NCBI GenBank assembly: GCA_020249465.1
Contig: JADCFP010000071.1
Location: forward strand, 1 to 45,354
Direction: 5' to 3'
DNA length: 45,354 bases
Source: Roseomonas sp.
GTDB taxonomy: Bacteria > Pseudomonadota > Alphaproteobacteria > Acetobacterales > Acetobacteraceae
Shown here one piece after another: positions 24,415 to 33,593 of this stretch. Both the position numbers and the translations under genes were made by a program. Under the pieces are notes generated by a model. That model had not been told where the DNA came from and did no database searches. It saw only the letters and a list, made by a program, of their open reading frames with translations. Numbering within the stretch: the first letter of the stretch is position 1; the number at the start of each line of letters is the position of its first letter.

Positions 24415-25272
24415 TCACGTGTCAGGCATCAATAGCCGGATCAGACCATCAAGCTGATCAAGGTCGTTATAGCTGATTGTGACCTGCCCGCCCTTGCCGA
24501 AATGCTTGATCGCGACTTGCAAGCCAAGACGTTCAAGCAATTGGCGCTCCAGCGCCAGTATATCGGAATCCTTGGCATTGGTGCGCCGTGCTTCAGGGTT
24601 TTTCGGCTGTGCCGCAGCCATGGCTTCGGCCTGACGCACTGAAAGGCCGCGGGTGAGGATTTGTGTGGCGAGCTTTTCCGGCTCCTCCGCCCCCAGCAGG
24701 GCGCGGGCATGCCCGGCACTCAGGCGCCCGGCGCGCAAATGTTCGCGAATGGCAGGTGGCAAATTGAGCAGGCGGAGCGTATTGGCGATGTGGCTGCGCG
24801 ATTTGCCAACTGCGCGTGCCAGGCTTTCCTGATTGAGGCCGAATTGGTCCATGAGGCGCGCGAACCCCTCCGCTTCCTCGATCGCGTTCAAATCCTCGCG
24901 CTGTAGGTTTTCGACCAGCCCGGCGGCCATCGCCATGCGGTCGTCAAAATCGCGGATGACGACTGGCACGTCATGCAGCTTGGCGATTTGCGCCGCACGC
25001 CAGCGGCGTTCGCCACCTATGATCTGATAGCGCCCAGCGGCACCTGGCTTCGGGCGCACGAGCAGGGGCTGCAAGATACCGTGTTCGGTGATGGAGGCCG
25101 CGAGTTCCTGCAGCCCCTGGCGGTCAGGTTCCATGCGCGGCTGAAATGGGCCAGGTTCGATCATGGCAATCGGCAGGCTGCGCGGTGGGCCAGCTTGGGG
25201 CGCGCTTGGCGGCGGTGGCGCATCACCCATCAGGGCCGAGAGGCCCATGCCGAGCCGGGCGGGCTTTTTCAT
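24415..25272 (-). CDS. parB: Chromosome partitioning protein ParB
   Basis: A CTP-dependent clamp that loads at parS and spreads to form the partition complex. The 285-residue protein has the ParB/Srx CTPase domain (EPGPFQPRMEPDRQGLQELAASITEHGILQPLLVRP, then the CTP motif GERRWRAAQIAKL and ENLQREDLNAIEEAEGFARL). The HTH parS-binding region is LNQESLARAVGKSRSHIANTLRLLNLP, and a C-terminal dimerisation domain ends LDQLDGLIRLLMPDT. The N-terminal LGMGLSALMGD is the conserved ParA-interacting motif. ATG 25272 overlaps the parA stop (ATGA). Two matching parS sites lie upstream in the same operon. Confidence 0.97.
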   Translation of the reverse strand: MKKPARLGMGLSALMGDAPPPPSAPQAGPPRSLPIAMIEPGPFQPRMEPDRQGLQELAASITEHGILQPLLVRPKPGAAGRYQIIGGERRWRAAQIAKLHDVPVVIRDFDDRMAMAAGLVENLQREDLNAIEEAEGFARLMDQFGLNQESLARAVGKSRSHIANTLRLLNLPPAIREHLRAGRLSAGHARALLGAEEPEKLATQILTRGLSVRQAEAMAAAQPKNPEARRTNAKDSDILALERQLLERLGLQVAIKHFGKGGQVTISYNDLDQLDGLIRLLMPDT

Positions 25273-26081
25273 TGCGCCGAGTCCTTTGGTTGCTTCTCGC
25301 GGCGGATCCATTCCTGCGCGAGTGCTACATAGGCTTCCGCACCCGCAGAGCGGTGGTCATAAACCAAAACCGGCAGGCCATGGGATGGCGCTTCGGTAAT
25401 GCGAATGTTGCGAGGAATCACCGTATCATAGACCTTGTCGCCAAAAAATTTGCGCACATCGGCGGCGACCAGTTCCGATAAATTGTTGCGTTTATCGAAC
25501 ATTGTCAGGATGATGCCGCCGAGCTTGAGGCTTGGGTTCAAGCTTTTGCTGACACGTTCAATGGTGCGCGTAATCTGGGAAACGCCCTCAAGCGCGAAGA
25601 ATTCGCATTGCAATGGCACCAAAACCTCATCCGCCGCGACCAGGGCATTCAGCGTGATCAGGCCAAGTGATGGCGGGCAATCAATGATGATCAGGTCCGT
25701 GTCGGCCAGCGTCTCGCCTGCGGCTTCCAGTGCATTCAGCAGGCGCCTTTCGCGGGCTTCCACATCAATCAATTCAATCTCAGCGCCGGATAAATCGGCA
25801 TCAGCCGGCAGCAGGTCAAGCTGTGGGATGCGCGATGGCTTCACTAGTTCGGCCAAGGGCGCGGTACCGACCAGCAACGCATAGCTGCCCTGGCCCCTTT
25901 CCTGACGCGGCAGGCCAAGACCAGTGGAGGCATTGCCCTGCGGGTCCAGGTCAATCAGCAGAACCTTGCGCGTGGTAGCCAGCGCCGTGGCAAGATTGAT
26001 TGCCGTCGTCGTCTTACCGACCCCGCCCTTTTGATTGGCGATGGCGATGATTTTCGGCCTGGCAGGGCTAGGGCTGGACAC
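25269..26081 (-). CDS. parA: Chromosome partitioning ATPase ParA
   Basis: The deviant-Walker ATPase that drives origin segregation with ParB. The 270-residue protein has Walker A KGGVGKTT (residues 18-25), the A' segment LIDLDPQGNASTGLGL, Walker B LIIIDCPPSLGLITLNAL and downstream GIILTMFDKRNNLS. It starts at GTG 26081, inside the rsmG 3' end (14-base overlap), and overlaps parB by 4 bases. The mnmE-mnmG-rsmG-parA-parB order is the classic origin-proximal cluster. Confidence 0.97.
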   Translation of the reverse strand: MSSPSPARPKIIAIANQKGGVGKTTTAINLATALATTRKVLLIDLDPQGNASTGLGLPRQERGQGSYALLVGTAPLAELVKPSRIPQLDLLPADADLSGAEIELIDVEARERRLLNALEAAGETLADTDLIIIDCPPSLGLITLNALVAADEVLVPLQCEFFALEGVSQITRTIERVSKSLNPSLKLGGIILTMFDKRNNLSELVAADVRKFFGDKVYDTVIPRNIRITEAPSHGLPVLVYDHRSAGAEAYVALAQEWIRREKQPKDSAQ

Positions 26082-26655
26082 GTTGGATATTGCTCAGGCG
26101 CAGGATGGTTGCTTCGGGGCTGGTCGCACTTGGAAAGCGCTCAAGGGTGAAGTGCCAGTCCTGGGCGGCTTCCGTCAACTCTTTCTCGGCGGTCTTGCCT
26201 TTGGGGAATAACGCGACGCCGCCCGGCGCCAGAAATTTAGCGGCATGGGGCAGCAGGGACGCCAGCGGCGCAAGGGCGCGGGCGGTGATCGCGGCAAGCG
26301 GGGGGAGCTTTGCGTTCTCAGCGCGGCTGGCATGCACGCGAACCATGGGCAGCTTCAACTGGGCGCTTGCTTCAATAAGAAAGGCAGCCTTGCGCTTGTC
26401 GGACTCCACCAAATGAAACTCGCGATCCGGCTGCAGGATCGCGAGCACCATGCCTGGCAAGCCGGCGCCCGAGCCGATATCGGCGACCGGGCCTTGCCTC
26501 GGCAGCAGCGGCCCTAACTGCGCGCTATCGGCGATGTGGCGCTGATCTATTTCGGCAGCGGTTTCCCCGGAAATCAAATTGATCCGGGCATTCCAGCGCA
26601 GCAGTAGATCCCGATAGGCTGCAAGCAGATCAGTGGTTTCGGGGCTATGTTTCAC
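26068..26655 (-). CDS. rsmG: 16S rRNA (guanine-527 N7)-methyltransferase RsmG
   Basis: Methylates G527 of 16S rRNA (E. coli numbering). The 195-residue protein has the SAM-binding motif [17 protein letters not shown], followed by [14 protein letters not shown] and the [13 protein letters not shown] segment. The leading helix [13 protein letters not shown] with RHIADS is also characteristic. The start codon is GTG 26655 and lies inside a parS palindrome, so its first codons (M-K-H) are part of the ParB site. It overlaps mnmG by 4 bases and parA by 14. Confidence 0.96.
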   Translation of the reverse strand: MKHSPETTDLLAAYRDLLLRWNARINLISGETAAEIDQRHIADSAQLGPLLPRQGPVADIGSGAGLPGMVLAILQPDREFHLVESDKRKAAFLIEASAQLKLPMVRVHASRAENAKLPPLAAITARALAPLASLLPHAAKFLAPGGVALFPKGKTAEKELTEAAQDWHFTLERFPSATSPEATILRLSNIQRVQP

Positions 26656-26663
26656 GTGAAACG
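26648..26663. promoter_or_regulatory. parS: parS centromere site overlapping the mnmG stop and rsmG start
   Basis: TGTTTCACGTGAAACG matches the ParB consensus TGTTTCACGTGAAACA at 15 of 16 bases; the inner 14 bases are a perfect palindrome (26649-26662). It encodes the mnmG end (R-F-T-stop) and contains the rsmG GTG start codon. parB is 1.4 kb away. Confidence 0.93.
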
Positions 26664-28529
26664 TTGGGCGTCGCGCCGCAAATGCACTGCAAGCGCCGCC
26701 AGGGCGGCTGGGGTGACGCCCTGAATCCGGCCAGCGGCGCCCAAAGTGGCGGGGCGCGCGGCTTTCAGCCGCTGGCGCATTTCAGCGGAAAGCCCATCAA
26801 CGGCATCGAAATCAAGCGTCTCCGCGATGGTTGCCTTTTCCTCGCGTTCCAGAAGGCGCCGCTCAACTTCCTGCCGGCGCAAATAAGGCGCGTAGAGTGC
26901 TTCGGCTTCGAGCTGGGTGCGTATGGCGGGGGCAATGTCCCGCAACCAAGGAAAGGCAGCTTCGACTTTCTCCATCGCCACACTGGGCAAAGCCAGCACT
27001 TCAAGGACCGACCGGCGGCGGCCATCCTGATTGACGGCAATACCGAAACCGGAAAGCGCGGCAGGTGTTGCCCCGTCGGCAGTGGCGCGCGCCAAGGCTT
27101 CAGCAACGGCCTTGGCAAAGGCGCGATGGCGCCACGCCCGATCAGCACCAACACAGCCCCACGCAATCCCGCGCTCAGTAAGCCTGAGGCCCGCATTATC
27201 CGCCCGGAGTGACAGGCGATGTTCGGCCCGCGCCGTGAGCATGCGATAAGGTTCGGACACTCCCTGAAGGGTCAGATCATCCATCAGCACGCCAATATAG
27301 GCCTCGCTGCGGGTAAAGACCGCCTCGGGCGCAGCACCCGAAGCACGGCGGGCAGCATTGACCCCGGCCATGAGGCCCTGGGCGCCGGCTTCCTCATACC
27401 CCGTGGTGCCATTGATCTGGCCGGCCAGGAACAAGCGCGGCACTTGGCGCAATTCCAACATAGGGGTCAGCGCGCGGGGGTCAATGTGATCATACTCAAT
27501 CGCATAGCCCGGGCGCAGAATGCGGGCCTGGCCGAGGCCGGGGATGGAAGCCACCACCTGTTCCTGCACGGCTTCTGAAAGGCTCGTGGAAATGCCGTTC
27601 GGATAGACTGTTGGGTCAGCAAGCCCTTCAGGTTCAAGGAAAATCTGGTGCCGTTCGCGTTCAGCAAAGCGCACCACCTTATCTTCAATGGAAGGGCAGT
27701 AGCGTGGCCCCACACCCTGAATGCGCCCGCCATAGACAGCGCTTGATTGAAGATTGTCCCGTATGATGGCGTGGGTTTCGGGCGTCGTCGCCGTGATGCC
27801 GCAAGTCACCTGGCGATTGGTGATCCGCTCCGTCAGCCAGGAAAGCGGCTCCGGCGGGTCATCCCCCGGTTGCGCTTCCAGCGCCGTCCAATCAATCGTG
27901 CGGCCATCCAGCCTGGGCGGTGTACCAGTCTTGAGCCGCGCAAGCGGCAAGCGCAAGCGCTCGAAAGCCAAGGCTAGGCCAATCGCCGGCGCATCCCCTA
28001 CCCGGCCCGCCGGGAAACGCCTTTCGCCAATATGAATTTCACCACGGAGGAAGGTGCCTGTGGTGATGATCGCGGCCCCGCAGCGGATGCGCTGGCCATC
28101 GGCGGTCAGGATGGCGGCAAGGCCTCCCACCTCATCAAGTTCCAACCCCTCAGCGCCGCCAGCCATGATCGTAAGGCCCGGCTGAGCCCGCAGCAGCGCC
28201 TGCACTGCCTCCCGATACAGTCGCCGATCCGCCTGGGCGCGCGGCCCGCGTACCGCCGGACCCTTGGAAAGATTGAGCATCTTGACGTGAATGGCCGCCG
28301 CATCCGCTGCGCGGGCCATAATGCCATCAAGCGCGTCAATTTCGCGGACCAGATGCCCTTTGCCCACCCCGCCAATGGCTGGGTTGCAGGACATTTCGCC
28401 AATGGTTTCAATCTTATGGGTCAGCAGCAGCGTACGCGCACCACAGCGCGCTGCAGCCGCCGCGGCTTCACAGCCGGCGTGCCCGCCACCCACCACCACA
28501 ACGTCAAAGGTCAAATCCGCGCCAGTCAT
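26652..28529 (-). CDS. mnmG: tRNA uridine-34 5-carboxymethylaminomethyl modification enzyme MnmG (GidA)
   Basis: FAD-dependent partner of MnmE that installs cmnm5 on wobble U34 of several tRNAs. The 625-residue protein has the FAD dinucleotide motif [43 protein letters not shown], the Cys-containing [11 protein letters not shown] segment, SLSEAVQEQ and [23 protein letters not shown]. The C-terminal helical MnmE/tRNA-binding domain ends [18 protein letters not shown]. Its last codons (R-F-T-TGA) lie in parS. It is 18 bases downstream of mnmE. Confidence 0.98.
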   Translation of the reverse strand: MTGADLTFDVVVVGGGHAGCEAAAAAARCGARTLLLTHKIETIGEMSCNPAIGGVGKGHLVREIDALDGIMARAADAAAIHVKMLNLSKGPAVRGPRAQADRRLYREAVQALLRAQPGLTIMAGGAEGLELDEVGGLAAILTADGQRIRCGAAIITTGTFLRGEIHIGERRFPAGRVGDAPAIGLALAFERLRLPLARLKTGTPPRLDGRTIDWTALEAQPGDDPPEPLSWLTERITNRQVTCGITATTPETHAIIRDNLQSSAVYGGRIQGVGPRYCPSIEDKVVRFAERERHQIFLEPEGLADPTVYPNGISTSLSEAVQEQVVASIPGLGQARILRPGYAIEYDHIDPRALTPMLELRQVPRLFLAGQINGTTGYEEAGAQGLMAGVNAARRASGAAPEAVFTRSEAYIGVLMDDLTLQGVSEPYRMLTARAEHRLSLRADNAGLRLTERGIAWGCVGADRAWRHRAFAKAVAEALARATADGATPAALSGFGIAVNQDGRRRSVLEVLALPSVAMEKVEAAFPWLRDIAPAIRTQLEAEALYAPYLRRQEVERRLLEREEKATIAETLDFDAVDGLSAEMRQRLKAARPATLGAAGRIQGVTPAALAALAVHLRRDAQRFT

Positions 28530-28547
28530 GCGCCGCCTATACCAGCA

Positions 28548-29867
28548 TTACTTGCCGATACAGAAGTCCCGAAAGACAATATCGAGAATTTCCTCGACAC
28601 CCACGCGCCCTGTTAGCCGACCAAGGGCGAAGAGCGCGGCCCGCAGCGCTTCGGCGGTCAGTTCCGGTAAGTTGGCTGCCTCGGCATCGGCCAGCAGCGC
28701 TACTGCTTCGGTCAGAATCGCCCGGTGCCGCGGACGCGTGAGTTGATTGCCCTCACCCGCGCCCGCGAGCCGGAGCGCCGCCTCGGTAAGCCAGCTTCTC
28801 AGCGCGTCCAGCCCAGTACCCTCACGTGCGGAAACCGACAAAGTGGGCGCGCCGCCAATCTCGGCAGGCCCAGCTTGAAGGTCGCTTTTATTGACCAGGA
28901 CAAGCGCCTCTGGGCGAACCCAGCGCAGCGTCTCGGCATCAGGCGGCTGATCGGCGGCGAAGACCGTCATTACAAGTTGCGCTTCCTCTGCCCGGCGCTC
29001 GGCGCGCTTGATGCCCTCTGCCTCAATCTCGTCGCCGGCTTCTCTCAGGCCAGCGGTGTCAGACAGGGTTACAGGAACGCCCGCCAAGTCCAGCCGCGCC
29101 TCCACAATATCGCGCGTCGTGCCAGCGCGGGCGGAGACTATGGCTGCCTCCCTGCCCACCAAGGCATTGAGAAGCGATGATTTTCCGGCGTTTGGAGCGC
29201 CAATGATGGCAAAGACCAAGCCCTCGCGCAGCAATTCGCCGCGCCTCGCATCGGCCAGATGTACCGCAATTTCTGCACGTAGCTCCCCTGCCCCAGCGCG
29301 TGCCTTGGCATCCAGATCGGTCGGAAGACCATCCTCGGCAAACTCAATCGCCGCTTCCTGATGCGCCAGCAGCCGCGCCAGACGCTCAGCCCACCCACCA
29401 TAAAGCTTGGCCAAGCCACCACCAGCCTGATGAAGCGCCTGGCGGCGTTGCGCTGCGGTCTCGGCAGCAATCAGATCAGCGATGCCCTCGGCTGCCGTCA
29501 GGTCCATCTTGCCATGCAGAAAGGCGCGGCGGGTGAATTCGCCGGGCTCAGCCTGACGCAGCCCGGCCACCGCCAGCGCCTCCATTACCCCGGCAATGAC
29601 GCTGCGCCCACCATGCAGATGAAACTCCGCCGCATCCTCACCCGTATAGGAAGCCGGACCGGGGAACCATAGTACCAAAGCATGATCCAGGGTTTCCCCA
29701 TCGGCGGCGCGCAACCGGCGCAGGCTTGCACGCCGCGGGGGCGGCAAGCCGCCCGCCAAACGCCTCACCGCCTCAGCGGAACGGGGCCCTGATAGCCGCA
29801 GCACCGCAACGGCGCCGGCTGCGGCACCGCTCGCCACGGCATAGATCGTATCGGCGGCGCTCAACAC
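28548..29867 (-). CDS. mnmE: tRNA modification GTPase MnmE (TrmE)
   Basis: GTPase that works with MnmG on U34 of tRNAs. The 439-residue protein has an N-terminal formyl-THF-binding domain (DTIYAVASGAAAGAVAVLRLSG, FHLHGGRSVI, GEFTRRAFLHGKMDLT), a helical domain split by the G domain (G1 GAPNAGKSS, G2/G3 AGTTRDIVEARLDL and LSDTAGLR, G4 NKSD) and the C-terminal Cys motif FCIGK. The start is GTG 29867 with GGGG a few bases upstream; that ribosome site abuts the second parS. It heads the mnmE-mnmG-rsmG-parAB string. Confidence 0.98.
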   Translation of the reverse strand: MLSAADTIYAVASGAAAGAVAVLRLSGPRSAEAVRRLAGGLPPPRRASLRRLRAADGETLDHALVLWFPGPASYTGEDAAEFHLHGGRSVIAGVMEALAVAGLRQAEPGEFTRRAFLHGKMDLTAAEGIADLIAAETAAQRRQALHQAGGGLAKLYGGWAERLARLLAHQEAAIEFAEDGLPTDLDAKARAGAGELRAEIAVHLADARRGELLREGLVFAIIGAPNAGKSSLLNALVGREAAIVSARAGTTRDIVEARLDLAGVPVTLSDTAGLREAGDEIEAEGIKRAERRAEEAQLVMTVFAADQPPDAETLRWVRPEALVLVNKSDLQAGPAEIGGAPTLSVSAREGTGLDALRSWLTEAALRLAGAGEGNQLTRPRHRAILTEAVALLADAEAANLPELTAEALRAALFALGRLTGRVGVEEILDIVFRDFCIGK

Positions 29868-29873
29868 TGACCC

Positions 29874-29889
29874 CGTTTCACGTGAAACA
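29874..29889. promoter_or_regulatory. parS: parS centromere site just upstream of mnmE
   Basis: CGTTTCACGTGAAACA matches the ParB consensus at 15 of 16 bases, with a perfect 14-base core (29875-29888). It occupies most of the 33-base gap between the ferredoxin stop and the mnmE GTG, only 6 bases from that start codon. It lies 3.2 kb from the other site and about 3.7 kb from the predicted oriC. Confidence 0.93.
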
Positions 29890-29900
29890 CTAAATGGCCC

Positions 29901-30278
29901 TCAAGCTTTCGCTGGCGGGACATCGCGCTCCGTCAGCATCAGCCGGGTCACACGCCCCTTCTCCCGCAGATGTACCTCAAGAACCTCATCAATATCGGAT
30001 TTCGTTGCGACTTTATACCAAACGCCCTCGGGGTAGATCACCATGGTCGGCCCGAATTCGCAGCGGTCCAGGCAGCCGGCCATGTTCACCCGCACCCCGG
30101 CCAGGCCCAGCTCCTTTGCACGCGCCTTCATGTAATCGCGCAAGCCCTCACTACCGCGCGCCGCGCAGGAGCCGCGCTTGTGGTCATCAGGCCGCCGATT
30201 GCAGCAGACGAAGACATGCGCCAGAAAATGCAGCGGCGGATCAGCAACCTGCTGCGCCTCAGCTTTCATCTCATCCAC
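29901..30278 (-). CDS. Thioredoxin-like (2Fe-2S) ferredoxin domain protein
   Basis: About 125 residues forming a thioredoxin-fold [2Fe-2S] ferredoxin, the type first known from Azotobacter and from NuoE-like proteins. Four ligand-type cysteines are in FVCCNRRPDD..RGSCAARG and NMAGCLDRCEFGPTMVIYPEGVWY. It probably transfers electrons; the partner is unknown. The start is unclear: GGAGG directly abuts ATG 30284, so GTG 30278 (7 bases of spacing) is preferred, with ATG 30269 also possible. A longer open frame extends to 30707 but is antisense to the alkyltransferase gene and not homologous. It is divergent from that gene and 33 bases before mnmE. Confidence 0.88.
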   Translation of the reverse strand: MDEMKAEAQQVADPPLHFLAHVFVCCNRRPDDHKRGSCAARGSEGLRDYMKARAKELGLAGVRVNMAGCLDRCEFGPTMVIYPEGVWYKVATKSDIDEVLEVHLREKGRVTRLMLTERDVPPAKA

Positions 30279-30335
30279 GGGCATCCTCCCTACACCAACT
30301 TCAAACGCGCCACCGCTTGACGCTGCCCAGCCATA

Positions 30336-30845
30336 ATGCCACTTCGCCCCCGCGTCATGCCGCAACTTTCTCTCCTGACCAATCTCGGCGATCTCACCAT
30401 CTCGGAAGATGATGGCGCCATTGTTGCGCTTGATTGGGGTCGCGGGCGGGATCAGGAAGAAACCCCCCTGCTCCGCCGCGCCCGGGATCAGCTGCAAGAT
30501 TATTTCGACGGCGAGCGCCTGACCTTTGACTTGCCCCTGGCACCCCATGGCTCCGATTTTCAGAAACGCGTCTGGGCGGCGCTTTGCGCCATCCCGCCCG
30601 GCGAGACCCGAAGCTATGCCGATATCGCCCGCGCCATCGGTTCCGCCCCGCGCGCGGTCGGCAGGGCCAATGGCGCCAATCCCATTCCCATTATCATTCC
30701 CTGCCACCGTGTCGTGGCAGCGGATGGATCGCTCGGTGGCTATTCCGGCGGCGACGGACCGGCTACAAAGCGCTTTCTTTTGGACCTCGAAAGCCGAGCG
30801 CTTCTTCTCCCCCTCAACCCCCCGGCGCCCCGTAAGCGCCCTTGA
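30336..30845 (+). CDS. ogt: Methylated-DNA--protein-cysteine methyltransferase (O6-alkylguanine repair)
   Basis: A suicide DNA-repair enzyme that moves the alkyl group from O6-alkylguanine to its own cysteine. The 169-residue protein has an N-terminal RNase H-like part (LTNLGDLTISEDDGAIVALDWG) and the C-terminal DNA-binding domain (FQKRVWAALCAIPPGETRSYADIARAIG). The RAVGRANGANPIPIIIPCHRVV stretch holds the active-site Cys in PCHRV, then GGYSGGDGPATKRFLLDLE. An internal ATG (30357, MPQLSLL) is an alternative start. It has no Ada regulatory domain, so Ogt is the best label. Its stop overlaps or abuts the quinone oxidoreductase start region. Confidence 0.92.
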   Translation: MPLRPRVMPQLSLLTNLGDLTISEDDGAIVALDWGRGRDQEETPLLRRARDQLQDYFDGERLTFDLPLAPHGSDFQKRVWAALCAIPPGETRSYADIARAIGSAPRAVGRANGANPIPIIIPCHRVVAADGSLGGYSGGDGPATKRFLLDLESRALLLPLNPPAPRKRP

Positions 30846-30856
30846 TGGATACCCCC

Positions 30857-31831
30857 ATGAATCACGCCATCCGCATCCATGAAACCGGCGGTCCGGAGAA
30901 AATGGTTTGGGAAGAAGTACCCCTTCCCTCCCCCAAGGCCGGCGAAGCGCTGGTTCGCCATAAAGCGGTCGGCCTCAATTATATCGACGTCTATTTCCGC
31001 ACAGGCCTCTACAAGGCGCCCAGCATGCCCGCCATTATCGGCATGGAGGCCTCCGGCATAGTCGAAGCGATTGGTGAGGGCGTTACTGAGGTAAAGGTCG
31101 GCGACCGCGTTGCCTACGCCACTGGCCCGATCGGCGCCTATGCCGAAGCGCGCACCATCAAAGCTGATCGCCTGGTGAAAATGCCAGATGCGATCAGCTT
31201 CGAACAAGGTGCCGCGATGATGCTGCAAGGCATGACGGCGGCCTTCCTGATCAAGAAATGCTACGCCGCCAAGGCGGGCCAGACCGTGCTGATCCATGCC
31301 GCTGCCGGCGGCGTTGGCCTCATTCTGAGCCAATGGGCCAAGCACCTTGGCTGCACCGTCATTGGCGTTGTCAGCACACCTGAAAAGGCCGCTCTCGTGA
31401 GGCAACACGGCGTGGACCACGCGCTGCTCACCAGCGATGATATCCCCGCACGTGTGAAGGATATCACCAAGGGCGCGATGCTGCCGGTTGTCTATGACAG
31501 TGTTGGCAAGGATAGCTTCCTCACCTCGCTTGATTGCCTCTCACCTTACGGGCTGATGATTTCCTACGGCAATGCGTCCGGCCCGGTTGCGATCCCCGAT
31601 CTTGGCATTCTCGCCGCCAAGGGCTCGCTCTATGTCACGCGCCCCACACTCGCGACCTATACCGCGCAACGCGACGATTTGGTTGCGCGCGCCAATGATT
31701 TGTTTGAGGTTGTGGCATCAGGCGCCGTCAAGATCCGGGTCAATCAAAGCTATGCGCTGAAGGATGCGGCTTCTGCCCATATCGCGCTTGAAGCCCGCAA
31801 GACCACGGGCAGCACAATCCTCATTCCGTGA
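30857..31831 (+). CDS. Quinone oxidoreductase, zeta-crystallin type (NADPH-dependent)
   Basis: A zinc-independent medium-chain dehydrogenase/reductase of 324 residues that reduces quinones or other enones with NADPH. It starts MNHAIRIHETGGPEKMVWEEV, followed by GLNYIDVYFRTGLY and GMEASGIVEAIGEGV. The NADPH-binding loop is HAAAGGVGLILSQWAK, and SVGKDSFLTSLDCLSPYG is the YDSVG motif typical of QOR. It lacks the GHE zinc-site pattern. An ATG at 30845 overlapping the ogt stop (TGATG) would add four residues; a clear Shine-Dalgarno supports neither. Co-transcription with ogt is likely. Confidence 0.9.
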   Translation: MNHAIRIHETGGPEKMVWEEVPLPSPKAGEALVRHKAVGLNYIDVYFRTGLYKAPSMPAIIGMEASGIVEAIGEGVTEVKVGDRVAYATGPIGAYAEARTIKADRLVKMPDAISFEQGAAMMLQGMTAAFLIKKCYAAKAGQTVLIHAAAGGVGLILSQWAKHLGCTVIGVVSTPEKAALVRQHGVDHALLTSDDIPARVKDITKGAMLPVVYDSVGKDSFLTSLDCLSPYGLMISYGNASGPVAIPDLGILAAKGSLYVTRPTLATYTAQRDDLVARANDLFEVVASGAVKIRVNQSYALKDAASAHIALEARKTTGSTILIP

Positions 31832-31885
31832 TGAATGCGGCTGGGCTTTGGTGGTATTCCATCAAGGTCCAGCCCACCCTGCCCA

Positions 31886-32668
31886 TTACCCAAAGCGCAT
31901 CGCCGGCACCTTATCCTGCGGCCGCACGTAATAGACATACCGATAGGCTTCCCGCATGCCGAGGCTTTGCTGCGCCGCGCAGGATGCCCGATTGCTGACG
32001 GCTACTTGCGCCCATATCCAGCGCGCCCCTTGCGCCTTGGCCCAATGCGCCGCGGCGCGGGTGATGCGGCCCGAGAGGCCGCGGCGGCGAGCCTCTGGCA
32101 CGACAGCCAGATCGAAAAATCCTGCCAACTCTCCATCCGCCACCGCAGATATACAGGCAACCGGCTTGCCAGCCTCATGCAAGACAAGCCAGGCTGACGG
32201 CACCATCATCATGCCAACCGCACGCTCTTTTTCCGCGCGCCGTGCTGGCACTTGGTGCTCGGCGGTTGCGGTCACCGCCATCCAATCCGCATCGGGCGCC
32301 GCCAATACCCGCACATCAGCATCCGCGCAGGCGATATCTTCGGCCGGCACTACAAAAATAATCGTCTCATCCTTTGTCATATAGCCGCGCGCCGAGAGCA
32401 TTGCCGCAAGGCCAGGCGGGTCCAGTGGTACAGACCGAAACCGCACCGGCAAACCCTGCGCCTCATACCTGGCTTCAATGCGCGCAACACGTGCCACCAG
32501 ATCGGGATCATCTACGGGCGACAGTGAGCTCGCTGCATTGGCCCGCCCCGTACCGCCCAAAAAGCTCCGCACCACAAAGCTACCATCGAAGGCAACACGC
32601 TGCGCCGGTACGGCAGTCAGGCAAGCGCGTTCCAGCGCCGCCACATCGGGCATTATATCAGCAGGCAT
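31886..32668 (-). CDS. GNAT family N-acetyltransferase
   Basis: A 260-residue protein whose C-terminal half is a GNAT domain. AVVPEARRRGLSGRITRAAAHWAKAQGA carries the acetyl-CoA motif (R-R-x-G-x-x-x/R), and WAQVAVSNRASCAAQQSLGMREAYRYVYY is the usual C-terminal part. The N-terminal 110 residues form a second, degenerate GNAT-like module (VRFRSVPLDPPGLAAMLSARGYMTKDETIIFVVP), so this is a two-module member. The substrate is unknown. AAGG about 8 bases upstream supports ATG 32668. It starts 2 bases after the PPDK-regulator stop, so the two are one unit. Confidence 0.85.
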   Translation of the reverse strand: MPADIMPDVAALERACLTAVPAQRVAFDGSFVVRSFLGGTGRANAASSLSPVDDPDLVARVARIEARYEAQGLPVRFRSVPLDPPGLAAMLSARGYMTKDETIIFVVPAEDIACADADVRVLAAPDADWMAVTATAEHQVPARRAEKERAVGMMMVPSAWLVLHEAGKPVACISAVADGELAGFFDLAVVPEARRRGLSGRITRAAAHWAKAQGARWIWAQVAVSNRASCAAQQSLGMREAYRYVYYVRPQDKVPAMRFG

Positions 32669-32670
32669 TG

Positions 32671-33561
32671 CTATACCTTGCCGATCACACCAGCGGCGGG
32701 ATCTTCAGGTGCTGGGGCAGCCTTCGCTTCTCGCCGACGCGCATGCCAGGCTTCCATCAATTGCAGCACCGTCGCTGCGGTTTCTTCAATGCTGCGCCGT
32801 GTTACATCAATCACCGGCCAACCTTGCGCTGTGCATAGCCGCCGCGCGGCGATGATTTCAGCCTTCACGGCCTCGGGATCAATATACTCGGTAGTATCTT
32901 GCCGCACGCCTTGGCCGCCGATGATCTTCAAGCGATGACGGCGAATATCAATCAGTGCCTTGGCTTCGATGTAAAGGCCTACAACGGGGCAGGGCGGGTC
33001 GTTCAAAATCTCTGGCAGGCTTGCGCCCGGGACAATCGGCACATTCGCTGCCTTGATGCCGCGATTGGCCAAATAAAAGCAGGTCGGCGTCTTGCTGCTG
33101 CGCGATACGCCCACCAGCACCACATCGGCATTGCTAATGCCGACCGTCCCCTGCCCATCATCATGCGACAGCACGTAGTGCATGGCATCAATGCGCCTGA
33201 AGTAATCCGCATCCATCACATGCTGCGCAGCGCGTTTTTCACGCGCCCTGACGCCGGTTGCCTCCTGCAATAGCGCCATCACCGGATCAAGAGGCGAAAG
33301 ACACGGCACACCCATGCGCTGGCAGGCTTCCTCCAGAATATGGCGCAGGCTTGAATCCACCAGCGTGTAAAGCACCGGGCCTGGTTCATGCTGGATGCCT
33401 TCCAGCACGCGGTCCAATTGCAGGCGGGATCGGATCAGGCTCCAGCGATGATCCACCACATGATGATCATCAAAGCGCGCGAGCGTCGCCCGCGCGATGG
33501 ATTGCAGCGTCTCCCCGGTTGAATCGGATACCAGGTGCAGATCAATTTGCCTGTGGGGCAT
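32671..33561 (-). CDS. ppsR: Pyruvate, phosphate dikinase regulatory protein (PPSR, DUF299; RP001/CC_0001 homologue)
   Basis: A bifunctional ADP-dependent kinase and Pi-dependent pyrophosphorylase that switches PPDK (or PEP synthase) off and on by threonine phosphorylation. The 296-residue form starts [25 protein letters not shown], the family start; a GTG at 33612 would extend it by 17 unrelated residues into the origin. Other motifs: [24 protein letters not shown]-like [10 protein letters not shown], and the phosphate-binding loop [26 protein letters not shown]. Its target PpdK is encoded 8 kb away. In Caulobacter and Rickettsia this gene borders oriC opposite hemE, exactly as here. The gene symbol is informal. 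Confidence 0.95.
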   Translation of the reverse strand: MPHRQIDLHLVSDSTGETLQSIARATLARFDDHHVVDHRWSLIRSRLQLDRVLEGIQHEPGPVLYTLVDSSLRHILEEACQRMGVPCLSPLDPVMALLQEATGVRAREKRAAQHVMDADYFRRIDAMHYVLSHDDGQGTVGISNADVVLVGVSRSSKTPTCFYLANRGIKAANVPIVPGASLPEILNDPPCPVVGLYIEAKALIDIRRHRLKIIGGQGVRQDTTEYIDPEAVKAEIIAARRLCTAQGWPVIDVTRRSIEETAATVLQLMEAWHARRREAKAAPAPEDPAAGVIGKV

Positions 33562-33584
33562 GGCGGGAGAATTCCGTGAATCAA

Positions 33585-33593
33585 TGTGGATAA
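33585..33593 (-). promoter_or_regulatory. DnaA box, perfect match
   Basis: TGTGGATAA is the reverse complement of the consensus TTATCCACA. It lies just upstream of the preferred start of the PPDK-regulator gene, at the left edge of the predicted origin. Confidence 0.8.

Noticed and set aside
30279-30707. Upstream extension of the ferredoxin gene
   Set aside because: The extra frame is antisense to the alkyltransferase gene, and the homologous part begins after 30284.
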